Assembly (NCBI GenBank): GCA_018065205.1
Contig: JAGHTR010000057.1
Coordinates: 1 to 22,629, forward strand
DNA length: 22,629 nucleotides
Direction: 5' to 3'
Source: Candidatus Colicola caccequi
GTDB taxonomy: Bacteria > Bacteroidota > Bacteroidia > Bacteroidales > Paludibacteraceae
The notes under the pieces were generated by a model that did no database searches, was not told the DNA's origin, and saw only the letters and a list, made by a program, of their open reading frames with translations. Below, piece by piece: positions 5,447 through 14,218 of this stretch; the stretch's first letter is position 1, and each line of letters opens with the position of its first letter. The position numbers and the translations under genes were made by a program.

Positions 5447-6796
5447 TTATAGGAAAATCAGTTGAACAATCACATAAACCGGTAACAGCACGATGAGCGA
5501 GAACTTAATCATATAACCGAAGAAAGACGGCATATCAATATTGTTCTCCTCTGCAATAGCCTTCACCATAAAGTTAGGTCCGTTACCAATATACGTCATA
5601 CTACCAAAGAAGACCGCACCAATGCAAATAGCCTTCAAGAGTACCTCAGGAATGCCGGCTACCATATTAGCATCCATGGATGCCATAATATCAGGCGACA
5701 AACCGGTTGCCATCGAATGGAAAGCCACAGCGGTAGGTGTGTTATCCAAGAAAGAAGACAGCAGACCCGTTGAGTAGTAGTATTGCCAAATATGAGTCAA
5801 ACCCAGACTGGCTGCGTTTTGCTTCAGGAAAATAAGCGCAGGAGCCATCGTCACAAAAATACCAATGAACAAAGCAGCAACCTCCAAGATAGGAGCCCAT
5901 GTGTACTTATTATCATCATAACGCACTTTACGAGGCGTAGTTACTAACGAGAGTACCATCAGCACTAACATGGCAATCTCACGCAAGTACTTCATATACA
6001 ACGGAGCATTCTCTTCGCCCATGGCAGGAATCGTACCGGCATTAAGGAAAGCCACCGAAGCCACAACACCTGCCAGCCAGATAAAGTTAACCTTACCGGT
6101 CAATTGAAGGGATTTAGATTCACGAGAATCTGCCGAAAGAGCCGTCCATTCCTCATTACGATAGTAATACGTATCTGCCAAGAAGTAGAGTAGCAGCAGA
6201 ATAGCACCTGTGAAGAGCCAAGGAGCCCACATCGAAGCAAACCAAGTGAACGACGCACCACGCAGGAAAAGCATGAACAATGGTGGATCACCAAGAGGAG
6301 TCATCAAACCACCGCAGTTAGCCACTAAAGCAATGAAGAAAAGAACGGTGTGCATCTTATGCTCACGCTGCGCATTGGTCGCTAAAACAGGACGAATAAG
6401 CAACATAGCCGCACCGGTCGTTCCCATCAACGAAGCCAAGAAAAAACCAATGGCAAGGAAGAGAGTGTTCACAATAGGCTTAGCCTTGATATCACCACTG
6501 AGGTGAATACCTCCGGTAATAACAAAGAGTGCCAACAATAGGATGATAAATGGCACATAATCAAAGAAAACAGTATCTACCAACGACGTAGCCATCGTTA
6601 ACCCGGAAGGGTCAATGACTGCGGCACCATTGACAATCATGTAGATAGCCACAGGCACACCCAAAATAGCAGATACAATCAGTTTGTTCAGATTGCTTTC
6701 CCATTTCTCAGGAGCGATGATGGGACCAATAGCAATCGCAAGGAGCATAATCCCAAAAGGAATCATTGTCCATGCCGGCATTAAGAATTGTTCCAT
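5447..6796 (-). CDS. ion transporter superfamily permease (NhaD/CitMHS-like sodium:proton antiporter)
   Basis: 449 residues with about 11-12 hydrophobic segments from residue 10 on. Conserved half-repeat motifs are NCGGLMTPLGDPPLFMLFLRG (first half, split re-entrant loop) and SSFLDNTPTAVAFHS plus GSMTYIGNGPNFMVKAIAEE (second half), typical of the ion transporter superfamily. Bacteroidota members are usually annotated as sodium:proton antiporters or citrate-type transporters; the true substrate cannot be told. It follows lepA by 84 bases that hold an octamer repeat, and precedes the DedA-family gene by 20. Confidence 0.85.
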   Translation of the reverse strand: MEQFLMPAWTMIPFGIMLLAIAIGPIIAPEKWESNLNKLIVSAILGVPVAIYMIVNGAAVIDPSGLTMATSLVDTVFFDYVPFIILLLALFVITGGIHLSGDIKAKPIVNTLFLAIGFFLASLMGTTGAAMLLIRPVLATNAQREHKMHTVLFFIALVANCGGLMTPLGDPPLFMLFLRGASFTWFASMWAPWLFTGAILLLLYFLADTYYYRNEEWTALSADSRESKSLQLTGKVNFIWLAGVVASVAFLNAGTIPAMGEENAPLYMKYLREIAMLVLMVLSLVTTPRKVRYDDNKYTWAPILEVAALFIGIFVTMAPALIFLKQNAASLGLTHIWQYYYSTGLLSSFLDNTPTAVAFHSMATGLSPDIMASMDANMVAGIPEVLLKAICIGAVFFGSMTYIGNGPNFMVKAIAEENNIDMPSFFGYMIKFSLIVLLPVYVIVQLIFL

Positions 6797-6840
6797 AAGA
6801 TTAATTAGATTAGTTAATTATTATTGTTAGTAGTAGCATT

Positions 6841-6888
6841 CTAGTTATCTAGTTTACTAGTTGACTGGTTTACTAGGAGACTAGTCCA
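6841..6888. repeat. six-copy octamer tandem repeat (CTAGTTTA-like)
   Basis: Six contiguous 8-base units: CTAGTTAT, CTAGTTTA, CTAGTTGA, CTGGTTTA, CTAGGAGA, CTAGTCCA. The first four bases are nearly constant and the rest drift. The last unit overlaps the end of lepA and supplies its TAG stop. The array fills much of the lepA-permease gap. Confidence 0.7.
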
Positions 6889-8656
6889 GTTTAAGCACGG
6901 CTAAGAAGGCTTTTTGTGGCACTTCTACATTACCGATCTGCTTCATGCGTTTCTTGCCTCGTTTCTGCTTCTCCAGCAATTTACGCTTACGACTCACATC
7001 ACCACCATAGCACTTTGCCAACACATCCTTACGCACCTGCTTAACCGTTTCGCGGGCAATAATCTTGGCTCCAATAGCCGCCTGAATGGCAATATCAAAC
7101 TGCTGACGCGGCAGTAACTCCTTGAGTTTCTCGCACATACGACGACCAAAATCCAACGCATTATCACGATGGGTAAGCGTAGAAAGGGCATCCACCTGCT
7201 CGCCATTGAGCAAGATATCCAACTTAACCAGGTTAGAAGGACGGAAACCGTTCATATACCAGTCAAAGGACGCATAACCTTTACTAATGGATTTAAGTTT
7301 ATCATAGAAATCAATCACGATTTCACCCAACGGCATATCAAAGAGAATCTCCAATCGGTCTCCGGAGATAAACTCCTGCTTAACCAACTCACCACGCTTA
7401 TCCAGACATAAGGTCATAATCGGTCCGATAAAATTGGACGTGGTGATGATGCTGGCACGTATATAAGGTTCCTCAATATGGTCAATCTCCGTTAAATCCG
7501 GCATTCCGGCTGGGTTATGCACCTCCTTCATCGTGCCATCCTTAAGATAGACATTATACGATACGTTCGGCACAGTCGTAATGACATCCATATCAAACTC
7601 ACGGTCCAAACGCTCCTGTACAATCTCCATGTGTAGCAATCCTAAGAATCCGCAACGGAAACCAAATCCCAAAGCCACGGACGATTCCGGCATAAAGGAG
7701 AGGGACGAGTCATTGAGTTGCAGTTTTTCCAACGATGCCCGCAAATCCTCATAATCCTCCGCCTCAATCGGATACACACCGGCAAAGACCATCGGCTTAG
7801 CCTCTTGGAAGCCCTCAATAGCCTTATTGCAGGGACGACTGACATGGGTTATCGTATCACCTACCTTAACCTCGGAAGACGTCTTAATGCCGGAAATGAT
7901 ATAACCTACCGTACCGGCAGAAAGTTCCTTAGTAGGCTGCATATCCAGTTTAAGCACACCTATCTCGTCGGCATCGTACTCCTTACCTGTATTATAAAAG
8001 CGCACGCGCTCGCCTGTGCGCATAGTGCCGTTCACAACCTTGAAGTAAGCAATGATACCTCGGAAGGAATTGAAGACAGAGTCAAAGACCAAGCATTGCA
8101 GCGGAGCATCCGGATCACCTTCCGGCGCAGGAATACGGTCCACAATAGCATCCAAGATAGCCTCTACCCCATCTCCGGTCTTAGCCGAGCAACGCAGGAT
8201 TTCCTCACGTTTGCAGCCCAATAAATCAATAATCTCATCCTCCACCAACTCAGGCATCGCACTCTCCATATCGCATTTATTCATAACTGGAATAATCTCC
8301 AAATCATGCTCCAACGCCATATAAAGGTTACTAATCGTCTGCGCCTGAACGCCCTGACTGGCATCCACCACCAACAAAGCTCCTTCGCATGCCGCTATAC
8401 TGCGGCTCACTTCATAAGAGAAGTCCACGTGACCCGGAGTATCAATCAGGTTAAGGGTGTAACCCTTATAATTCATCTGAATAGCATGGCTCTTAATCGT
8501 GATGCCACGCTCTTTCTCCAAATCCATATCGTCCAACACCTGGTTCTCCATCTGCTTTTGGTCCACGGTATGAGTCAATTCCAGCATACGATCCGCCAGC
8601 GTTGATTTACCATGATCGATATGGGCAATTATGCAAAAATTACGAATATTTTTCAT
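6881..8656 (-). CDS. lepA: elongation factor 4 (LepA), ribosomal back-translocation GTPase
   Basis: 591 residues, full length for LepA. GTPase motifs: G1 AHIDHGKSTLADRM (11-24), G2 RGITI near residue 50, G3 DTPGHVDF (about 73-80), G4 NKCD (about 127-130). The LepA-specific C-terminal domain ends with GGDVSRKRKLLEKQKRGKKRMK and KAFLAVLKLD. It acts on ribosomes in the cytoplasm during translation stress or initiation. It is divergent from korA and has its own promoter at 8690-8721. The stop codon lies in the octamer repeat. Confidence 0.98.
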   Translation of the reverse strand: MKNIRNFCIIAHIDHGKSTLADRMLELTHTVDQKQMENQVLDDMDLEKERGITIKSHAIQMNYKGYTLNLIDTPGHVDFSYEVSRSIAACEGALLVVDASQGVQAQTISNLYMALEHDLEIIPVMNKCDMESAMPELVEDEIIDLLGCKREEILRCSAKTGDGVEAILDAIVDRIPAPEGDPDAPLQCLVFDSVFNSFRGIIAYFKVVNGTMRTGERVRFYNTGKEYDADEIGVLKLDMQPTKELSAGTVGYIISGIKTSSEVKVGDTITHVSRPCNKAIEGFQEAKPMVFAGVYPIEAEDYEDLRASLEKLQLNDSSLSFMPESSVALGFGFRCGFLGLLHMEIVQERLDREFDMDVITTVPNVSYNVYLKDGTMKEVHNPAGMPDLTEIDHIEEPYIRASIITTSNFIGPIMTLCLDKRGELVKQEFISGDRLEILFDMPLGEIVIDFYDKLKSISKGYASFDWYMNGFRPSNLVKLDILLNGEQVDALSTLTHRDNALDFGRRMCEKLKELLPRQQFDIAIQAAIGAKIIARETVKQVRKDVLAKCYGGDVSRKRKLLEKQKRGKKRMKQIGNVEVPQKAFLAVLKLD

Positions 8657-8689
8657 TTAGTATCTATTACCGCAATTTAAATTAGGGTA

Positions 8690-8721
8690 CAAAAGTATAA
8701 AATAATTTGCAATTATGCAAA
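8690..8721 (-). promoter_or_regulatory. lepA promoter with palindromic -33 element
   Basis: Minus strand TTTG (8721-8718), 20 bases, TACTTTTG (8697-8690). The -33 box is one end of the 16-base palindrome TTTGCAATTATGCAAA (8706-8721, plus-strand reading). The lepA start follows 33 bases after the -7 box. Confidence 0.8.
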
Positions 8722-8737
8722 TATATTTACACTTTTT

Positions 8738-8769
8738 CTTGTGTATATCCTTTTTATTTTATAACTTTG
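8738..8769 (+). promoter_or_regulatory. korAB promoter
   Basis: CTTG (8738-8741, one mismatch to TTTG), 20 bases, TAACTTTG (8762-8769). The korA ATG is at 8799. Back to back with the lepA promoter. Confidence 0.65.
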
Positions 8770-8798
8770 CGTTCAAATTAGCAATAATCATTATCATC

Positions 8799-10610
8799 AT
8801 GAATAAACCAAACGTTGTAATTCGCTTTTGCGGAGACTCGGGTGATGGTATGCAGTTGACGGGAAACTTATTCTCCTCATTAAGTGCCATCTTAGGAAAT
8901 GAAATTTCTACTCTTCCCGATTTCCCCGCTGAAATTCGTGCGCCACAAGGTACATTAGGTGGAGTATCCGGGTTCCAAGTTAATTTAGGTCAGGGAGTTT
9001 ACACTCCGGGCGACAAGGCCGATGTGATTGTAGCGATGAATGCCGCTGCGCTCAAAGTATGCGTGCAGAACCAACTCTTTCACGACCATGCCATCATCAT
9101 TGTAGACACCGATACCTTCACCAAACCGGATTTAGAAAAAGCGCTATACAAGACCGATAACCCTTTTACGGAGTTAGGCATCAAAGAAACCGTACAGATT
9201 GTGCCGGTGGCCCTGACATCCCTTACCAAAGAGAGTTTGAAAGACAGCGGATTGGATAATAAGTCCATTCTGAAGTCCCGCAATATGTTCGCCCTTGGCG
9301 TTGTTTGCTGGCTCTTTAATCGTCCTATTGACAAGGCTATTCATTTCTTAGAGGGCAAGTTCGCCAAGAAACCGGCTCTGATTGCGCCAAACGTCAAAGT
9401 GCTGACAGACGGCTTTAACTACGGCAATAACACAGCCCTTAATATCAACACGATTAACGTAGAAGTGGCGGACAACCTGCAGCACGGCACCTACACCTCC
9501 ATCGCCGGCAATAAAGCCACAGCATGGGGTATGATTGCTGCTGCGCAGAAATGCGGCAAACGCCTGTTCTTAGGTTCCTACCCCATTACTCCCGCCACCG
9601 ACATCATGCAAGAGTTAGCCGGTCGCAAGGACATGGGCGTTATGGTTGTGCAAGCCGAAGATGAGATAGCCGGTGTCTGCACCGCTATTGGTGCCAGTTT
9701 TGCGGGAGACTTAGCCTGCACCAGCACATCCGGTCCGGGGCTGAGTCTAAAGAGCGAAGCCGTCGGCTTAGCCGTTATGGCTGAGTTACCGCTGGTAGTA
9801 ATTGACGTACAACGTGGCGGTCCCAGCACGGGTCTGCCTACCAAGACGGAGCAAACCGACTTGCTGCAAGCCATTTACGGACGAAATGGCGAATGTCCCG
9901 CCGTAGTGATTGCAGCATCCACCAGTGCCAACTGCTTCCAATACGCCTACGAAGCCTGCAAGATTGCCCTGGAGAACATGACACCTGTCATCCTGATGAC
10001 CGATACGTATTTGGCCAATGGTACAGGTTTATGGCGATTACCCCAATTAGCCGAACTGCCGGACATCAAGCCTCAAGGCGTTCCTCAGGAACTCAAGAAC
10101 CAATACAGCGTCGCATTGCGTGATGCCAATCAGGTCCGCTACTGGGCAACACCCGGAATGGAAGGTTTTGAGCATCGCAATATAGGTTTGGAACGCGATA
10201 GCCAGACCGGTAGTATTTCCACCAACCCGGCTAACCACGAAAAGATGGTGAAAGCTCGTCAGGCTAAGATTGACCAGATCGTCAACAGAATTCCTAATCT
10301 GCAAGTACAAGGTAATGTCCTGAGCGATACCCTACTCGTCGGTTGGGGTTCTACCGAAGGTCACCTGCACGCTGCCGCTAATGAATTGAATTGCGCATTG
10401 GCTCACTTCAATTACATCAACCCATTGCCTAAAAACACCGCAGAGGTACTTAAGCAATATAAGAGGGTGATTGTTTGCGAATTAAACAACGGACAGTTTG
10501 CTACCCTTCTTCGTAGCAAAGTGCCCGGCGTAAAAATTATGCAGTATAACGAAATTATGGGTCAACCATTTGCGGTTGAACGCATTGTTGAACATGTTAA
10601 AGCATTGTAA
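8799..10610 (+). CDS. korA: 2-oxoacid:ferredoxin oxidoreductase, fused gamma-alpha subunit
   Basis: 603 residues from the ATG at 8799. An in-frame upstream extension to 8715 would cover the promoter and encode a low-complexity hydrophobic stretch, so I reject it. The N-terminal gamma domain starts VVIRFCGDSGDGMQLTGNL. The alpha domain begins near residue 240 with NKATAWGMIAAAQKCG, then SYPITPATDIMQELAGR, AEDEIAGVCTAIGAS and GPGLSLKSEAVGLAVMAELP, the pyrimidine- and substrate-domain signatures. With KorB it oxidatively decarboxylates a 2-oxoacid, most often 2-oxoglutarate, to an acyl-CoA, reducing ferredoxin; it can run in reverse in anaerobes. The fused gamma-alpha form is common in Bacteroidota. 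Substrate choice between 2-oxoglutarate and a branched-chain 2-oxoacid is not certain. Confidence 0.93.
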   Translation: MNKPNVVIRFCGDSGDGMQLTGNLFSSLSAILGNEISTLPDFPAEIRAPQGTLGGVSGFQVNLGQGVYTPGDKADVIVAMNAAALKVCVQNQLFHDHAIIIVDTDTFTKPDLEKALYKTDNPFTELGIKETVQIVPVALTSLTKESLKDSGLDNKSILKSRNMFALGVVCWLFNRPIDKAIHFLEGKFAKKPALIAPNVKVLTDGFNYGNNTALNINTINVEVADNLQHGTYTSIAGNKATAWGMIAAAQKCGKRLFLGSYPITPATDIMQELAGRKDMGVMVVQAEDEIAGVCTAIGASFAGDLACTSTSGPGLSLKSEAVGLAVMAELPLVVIDVQRGGPSTGLPTKTEQTDLLQAIYGRNGECPAVVIAASTSANCFQYAYEACKIALENMTPVILMTDTYLANGTGLWRLPQLAELPDIKPQGVPQELKNQYSVALRDANQVRYWATPGMEGFEHRNIGLERDSQTGSISTNPANHEKMVKARQAKIDQIVNRIPNLQVQGNVLSDTLLVGWGSTEGHLHAAANELNCALAHFNYINPLPKNTAEVLKQYKRVIVCELNNGQFATLLRSKVPGVKIMQYNEIMGQPFAVERIVEHVKAL

Positions 10611-10612
10611 TT

Positions 10613-11641
10613 ATGGAAGCAGCACAATATAAAAGTGATCAATATGTTCGTTTCTGTCCGGGTTGTGGAGACCATGCCATTTTGGCATCCTTAACCAAAG
10701 CCATGGCGCAGATAGGTGTGCCCACCGCACAAACAGTCGTTATTTCCGGAATCGGTTGTTCCAGCCGTATGCCACACTACCTGAATACATACGGATTTAA
10801 CACGATTCATGGTCGTGGCGGAGCTATTGCTACCGGAGTCAAAACCAGTCACCCGGAGTTGACCGTTTGGCAAATGACCGGCGATGGCGACTGCCTCGCT
10901 ATCGGCGGTAACCATTTCATTCATGAGATTCGCAGAAACGTGGACCTGAATATATGCCTATTCAATAACCGTATCTATGGTTTGACCAAAGGCCAATATT
11001 CGCCTACGAGTCCCAAAGGATTCGTTAGTAAATCCAGTCCATTCGGAACCGTAGAGCGTCCCTTTATCCCTGCCGAATTAGTGATGGGAGCAAGAGGAAC
11101 GTTCTTCGCCAGAACGCTGGATGTAGATATGCCCACTACCATAGATTGTATGGTGAAAGCCCATGAGCACAAAGGCGCCAGCGTGATTGAATGCTTAGTT
11201 AACTGCGTTATCTTCAATAACGGAGCCCATAGTTGGATAGCCGACCGCGAGACTCGTGCAGAGCGCAGCATCATCCTGCGTCACGGAGAAAAAATGATTT
11301 TTGGAGCCAATAAAGACAAGGGATTGAAGTTAGATTATTCTCATCTGATGCCTCGTTTAGTAGTCACAACGGCGGACGACCCTGATGTACTCATTCATGA
11401 CGCACACATGCAAGATCCTACCCTACATCGTATGTTAGCCCTGATGGGACAAGAGAAAGTGACCGATATGGCCAACGCCGATGTCGTTCCTGAATTGCCT
11501 ATCGCCCTTGGTGTTATTCGTGATGTAGAGGCTGAGACCTACAATGAGGCTGTGAATAACCAAATCAATGAAGTTAAAGAAAAAGCAAAGGTCAAGACCT
11601 TTGATGAATTGGTCTTGACCCTTGAACATTGGGACATGTAA
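10613..11641 (+). CDS. korB: 2-oxoacid:ferredoxin oxidoreductase beta subunit (TPP-binding)
   Basis: 342 residues. Cysteines in FCPGCGDH (C15, C18) and GIGCSSR (C49), with a later one in LVNCVIFNN, are the usual [4Fe-4S] ligands. The thiamine-diphosphate motif is GDGDCLAIGGNH (90-101) followed by NN at 118-119. It binds TPP and the iron-sulfur cluster and passes electrons to ferredoxin; it pairs with KorA, whose stop lies two bases upstream. The C-terminal coding region holds a perfect 10-bp inverted repeat that likely ends the convergent glyA transcript. The stop is only four bases from the glyA stop. Confidence 0.95.
   Translation: MEAAQYKSDQYVRFCPGCGDHAILASLTKAMAQIGVPTAQTVVISGIGCSSRMPHYLNTYGFNTIHGRGGAIATGVKTSHPELTVWQMTGDGDCLAIGGNHFIHEIRRNVDLNICLFNNRIYGLTKGQYSPTSPKGFVSKSSPFGTVERPFIPAELVMGARGTFFARTLDVDMPTTIDCMVKAHEHKGASVIECLVNCVIFNNGAHSWIADRETRAERSIILRHGEKMIFGANKDKGLKLDYSHLMPRLVVTTADDPDVLIHDAHMQDPTLHRMLALMGQEKVTDMANADVVPELPIALGVIRDVEAETYNEAVNNQINEVKEKAKVKTFDELVLTLEHWDM
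11590..11620 (-). terminator. hairpin inside korB, likely glyA terminator
   Basis: GGTCAAGACC (11590-11599) and GGTCTTGACC (11611-11620) form a perfect 10-bp stem with an 11-base loop. On the minus strand it is followed by a T-rich run (TTTGCTTTTTCTTT), on the plus strand it is not, so it fits termination of glyA. It lies fully inside the last 20 codons of korB. Confidence 0.6.
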
Positions 11642-11645
11642 TTGT

Positions 11646-12926
11646 TTACCAAGCAAACAAAGGATAGCGCACCATCTCCTCGTTGACGATGGTGCGTACT
11701 TTTTGTATCGTCTGTTCGTTCTCGGGATCAGCCAATACGCGGTCTATCAGTTCCACAATCCATGGCATCTTATCTTCCTTCAGTCCGCGCGTCGTAATAG
11801 CCGGTGTACCAAAGCGCAAACCGCTGGTTTGGAAGGCACTGCGGGTATCAAACGGCACCATATTCTTGTTGGTAGTTATATCGGCAGCCACCAACGCTTT
11901 CTCTGCCACTTTACCCGTCAAATCCGGATACTTAGTGCGCAAATCCACCAACATGGAATGGTTATCCGTACCACCGGAGATAATCTTATATCCCTTATCC
12001 ATAAAGGTTTGTGCCATTACTGCGGCATTCTTCTTAACTTGCTGTTGATACGTCTTAAACTCCGGTTGCAAAGCCTCCCCAAAAGCCACCGCCTTACCGG
12101 CAATCACGTGCTCCAAGGGTCCACCTTGTGTACCGGGGAAGACAGCACTATCCAAGATGGCTGACATCATCTTAATCTCCCCTTTCGGCGTTGTTTTGCC
12201 CCAAGGATTAGGGAAGTCCTTACCAATTAAGATTACACCACCACGAGGTCCACGCAGGGTTTTATGCGTAGTAGAAGTGACGATATGTGCGTACTTAACA
12301 GGGTTCTCCAATAATCCGGCAGCAATCAGTCCTGCGGGATGCGCCATATCCACCATAAAGATAGCACCAATCTCGTCAGCCACCTTACGGATACGGGCAT
12401 AATCCCACTCACGGCTATAAGCCGAAGCTCCGGCTATAATGAGTTTAGGGCGTTGCTCACGCGCTTTTTGCTCCAATTCATCATAATCGACACGACCTGT
12501 TTCTTCATTCAAACTATAATCAATAGCATGGAACATCAAACCGGAGAAATTAACTGCTGAACCATGACTGAGGTGACCTCCGTGACTCAGGTTCAATCCA
12601 ATGAACGTATCGCCCGCCTTGAGGCATGCCATAAAGACAGCCATATTAGCCTGGGCACCGGAGTGCGGTTGGACATTCACATATTCCGCATTATAGAGTT
12701 TCTTCAGACGCTCGCGAGCAATATTTTCACTAATATCAACCACTTCGCAACCACCATAATAACGTTTACCGGGGTATCCCTCAGCATACTTATTGGTAAG
12801 CACAGAGCCCATAGCCTCCATGACTTGGTCGCTCACATAGTTTTCACTGGCAATCAGTTCAATGCCTCGTGTTTGACGCTCACGCTCTTGGCGGATAATG
12901 TCAAAAATCTCATTGTCTCGAGTCAT
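11646..12926 (-). CDS. glyA: serine hydroxymethyltransferase
   Basis: 426 residues, usual length. The PLP lysine is K222 in VTSTTHKTLRGPRGG; the N-terminal IELIASENYVS (22-32) and YAEGYPGKRYYGG (47-59) and the substrate-side HSGAQAN (88-94) are all present. It converts serine plus tetrahydrofolate to glycine plus 5,10-methylene-tetrahydrofolate in the cytoplasm. It is the last gene of a minus-strand run that also has serC and serA, and so completes serine-to-glycine conversion. It follows the T9SS-sorted protein gene by 26 bases. Confidence 0.97.
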   Translation of the reverse strand: MTRDNEIFDIIRQERERQTRGIELIASENYVSDQVMEAMGSVLTNKYAEGYPGKRYYGGCEVVDISENIARERLKKLYNAEYVNVQPHSGAQANMAVFMACLKAGDTFIGLNLSHGGHLSHGSAVNFSGLMFHAIDYSLNEETGRVDYDELEQKAREQRPKLIIAGASAYSREWDYARIRKVADEIGAIFMVDMAHPAGLIAAGLLENPVKYAHIVTSTTHKTLRGPRGGVILIGKDFPNPWGKTTPKGEIKMMSAILDSAVFPGTQGGPLEHVIAGKAVAFGEALQPEFKTYQQQVKKNAAVMAQTFMDKGYKIISGGTDNHSMLVDLRTKYPDLTGKVAEKALVAADITTNKNMVPFDTRSAFQTSGLRFGTPAITTRGLKEDKMPWIVELIDRVLADPENEQTIQKVRTIVNEEMVRYPLFAW

Positions 12927-12952
12927 ATCAAATTGAATTTAAGGTTATACTA

Positions 12953-14218
12953 TTATTTTCCTCGCAACAGGTTCACCATCCCTTTGAGTTTATATTTCTT
13001 GCCATCACATCCAGTAGCCTCTACGATATACACGTATGCTGATTCCGGAGCCGGACGACCATTGATAGTGCCATTCCATCCTTTTGCCGGATCCGACCAA
13101 CTATAGACTTGATGCTGCCAACGGTTAAACACCCAGCAATGGAACGAACAAATCGAGCGATAAGCCACTCGGAACTCATCATTCATACCATCCCCATTCG
13201 GCGTAAACACATTGGGAACCATAATAAAGGACGCATTAAGCGTTACATCTATTTTGGCGCTATCCTGACAAGTAGAATTGCCCACTTTCAGTTCTACCGT
13301 ATAAGTGACAGGACCTGTTTCGGACGCATCATCAAATAAATAACGTATATCGCGTTCCGGACGTTGAGTAATCTTATCACTACCACGACTAATGGTCCAA
13401 TCATAATAATCGGTCTTGGGCGAAGGATGCGATTGGAAGAAAATATCCAACGGAGCCGAACCTTCCACCACATCTTCCTTAATAGGAGCTTCTTTCTCGT
13501 TCGTAATCTCTGTGCCACGGCGCGTAGTAACATGTGTTAGATGACAAGCCGAAGCAATGGCCACTACACCTTGCGCATACAGCGTATCCTCCTCAAACGG
13601 AGCATCCGGAGTTGCATCACTTAACTTAAAGTCGCTATCAATCAATAACTTACCTATCTCTGATGCGGAAACATCTCCTGTCAATGTATCACTTTGTTCC
13701 TGCGTTAACCAATCTACCGACTCGTCATTCCATACCGCATTCTTGTATTCCAACGTCAGTTGACGCTCAATCGTATGTTTTCCGCCAACTGTATCGTAAT
13801 ACAGAGCGATACCGATATTATCCACAAAGATATACGTTTTATCGCAAGCCGGTTCAACACGTAAGGTGCAGTTTGCCAATCTATACTTGGACCAATCAAT
13901 CACCGCAAACGTCTCGGATTCGCCCCCTACTTCCACACGATAAGTATGACCACTCTCGGCATTGATGAAGGTGGAATAGTTATGACTCACCAGCGCCCCT
14001 GTGCCCACATCATACCAGTCTGCCAATTGATACCCAATCGTAGCAAACTCGAAATAGTCCGCTTTCGTGAACAAATACACATGGTCCACCCCTGTATTAG
14101 CAGCCGTCAGCGTCTTATAGGCAGATGGATCCGCCGTTACTTGCAGCACCTGACCATACATGCTCCCCCATCCTATTAGGAGCAATAGCAAGGAAAAGAT
14201 ATGTTTGATTGTTCGCAT
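12953..14218 (-). CDS. secreted surface protein with T9SS type B (CHU_C) sorting domain
   Basis: 421 residues. A signal peptide (MRTIKHIFSLLLLLIGWGS, cleavage likely after about residue 22) is followed by roughly 300 residues without a recognised domain. A PKD-like stretch comes next (about 255-325, with TDYYDWTISRG and GPVTYTVELKVGNSTCQDSA), then the gliding-motility-type C-terminal domain: VPNVFTPNGDGMNDEF (334-349), CWVFNRWQHQVYSW and GWNGTINGRP (380-389). This domain directs proteins through the type IX system to the cell surface or medium. The ATG shares one base with the serA stop (TAATG), so it is translationally coupled to serine synthesis, an odd setting for a surface protein. The specific role is unknown. 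Confidence 0.88.
   Translation of the reverse strand: MRTIKHIFSLLLLLIGWGSMYGQVLQVTADPSAYKTLTAANTGVDHVYLFTKADYFEFATIGYQLADWYDVGTGALVSHNYSTFINAESGHTYRVEVGGESETFAVIDWSKYRLANCTLRVEPACDKTYIFVDNIGIALYYDTVGGKHTIERQLTLEYKNAVWNDESVDWLTQEQSDTLTGDVSASEIGKLLIDSDFKLSDATPDAPFEEDTLYAQGVVAIASACHLTHVTTRRGTEITNEKEAPIKEDVVEGSAPLDIFFQSHPSPKTDYYDWTISRGSDKITQRPERDIRYLFDDASETGPVTYTVELKVGNSTCQDSAKIDVTLNASFIMVPNVFTPNGDGMNDEFRVAYRSICSFHCWVFNRWQHQVYSWSDPAKGWNGTINGRPAPESAYVYIVEATGCDGKKYKLKGMVNLLRGK

Noticed and set aside
8715..8798. N-terminal extension of KorA
   Set aside because: It covers the promoter region and encodes low-complexity residues; the conserved N-terminus starts at 8799.
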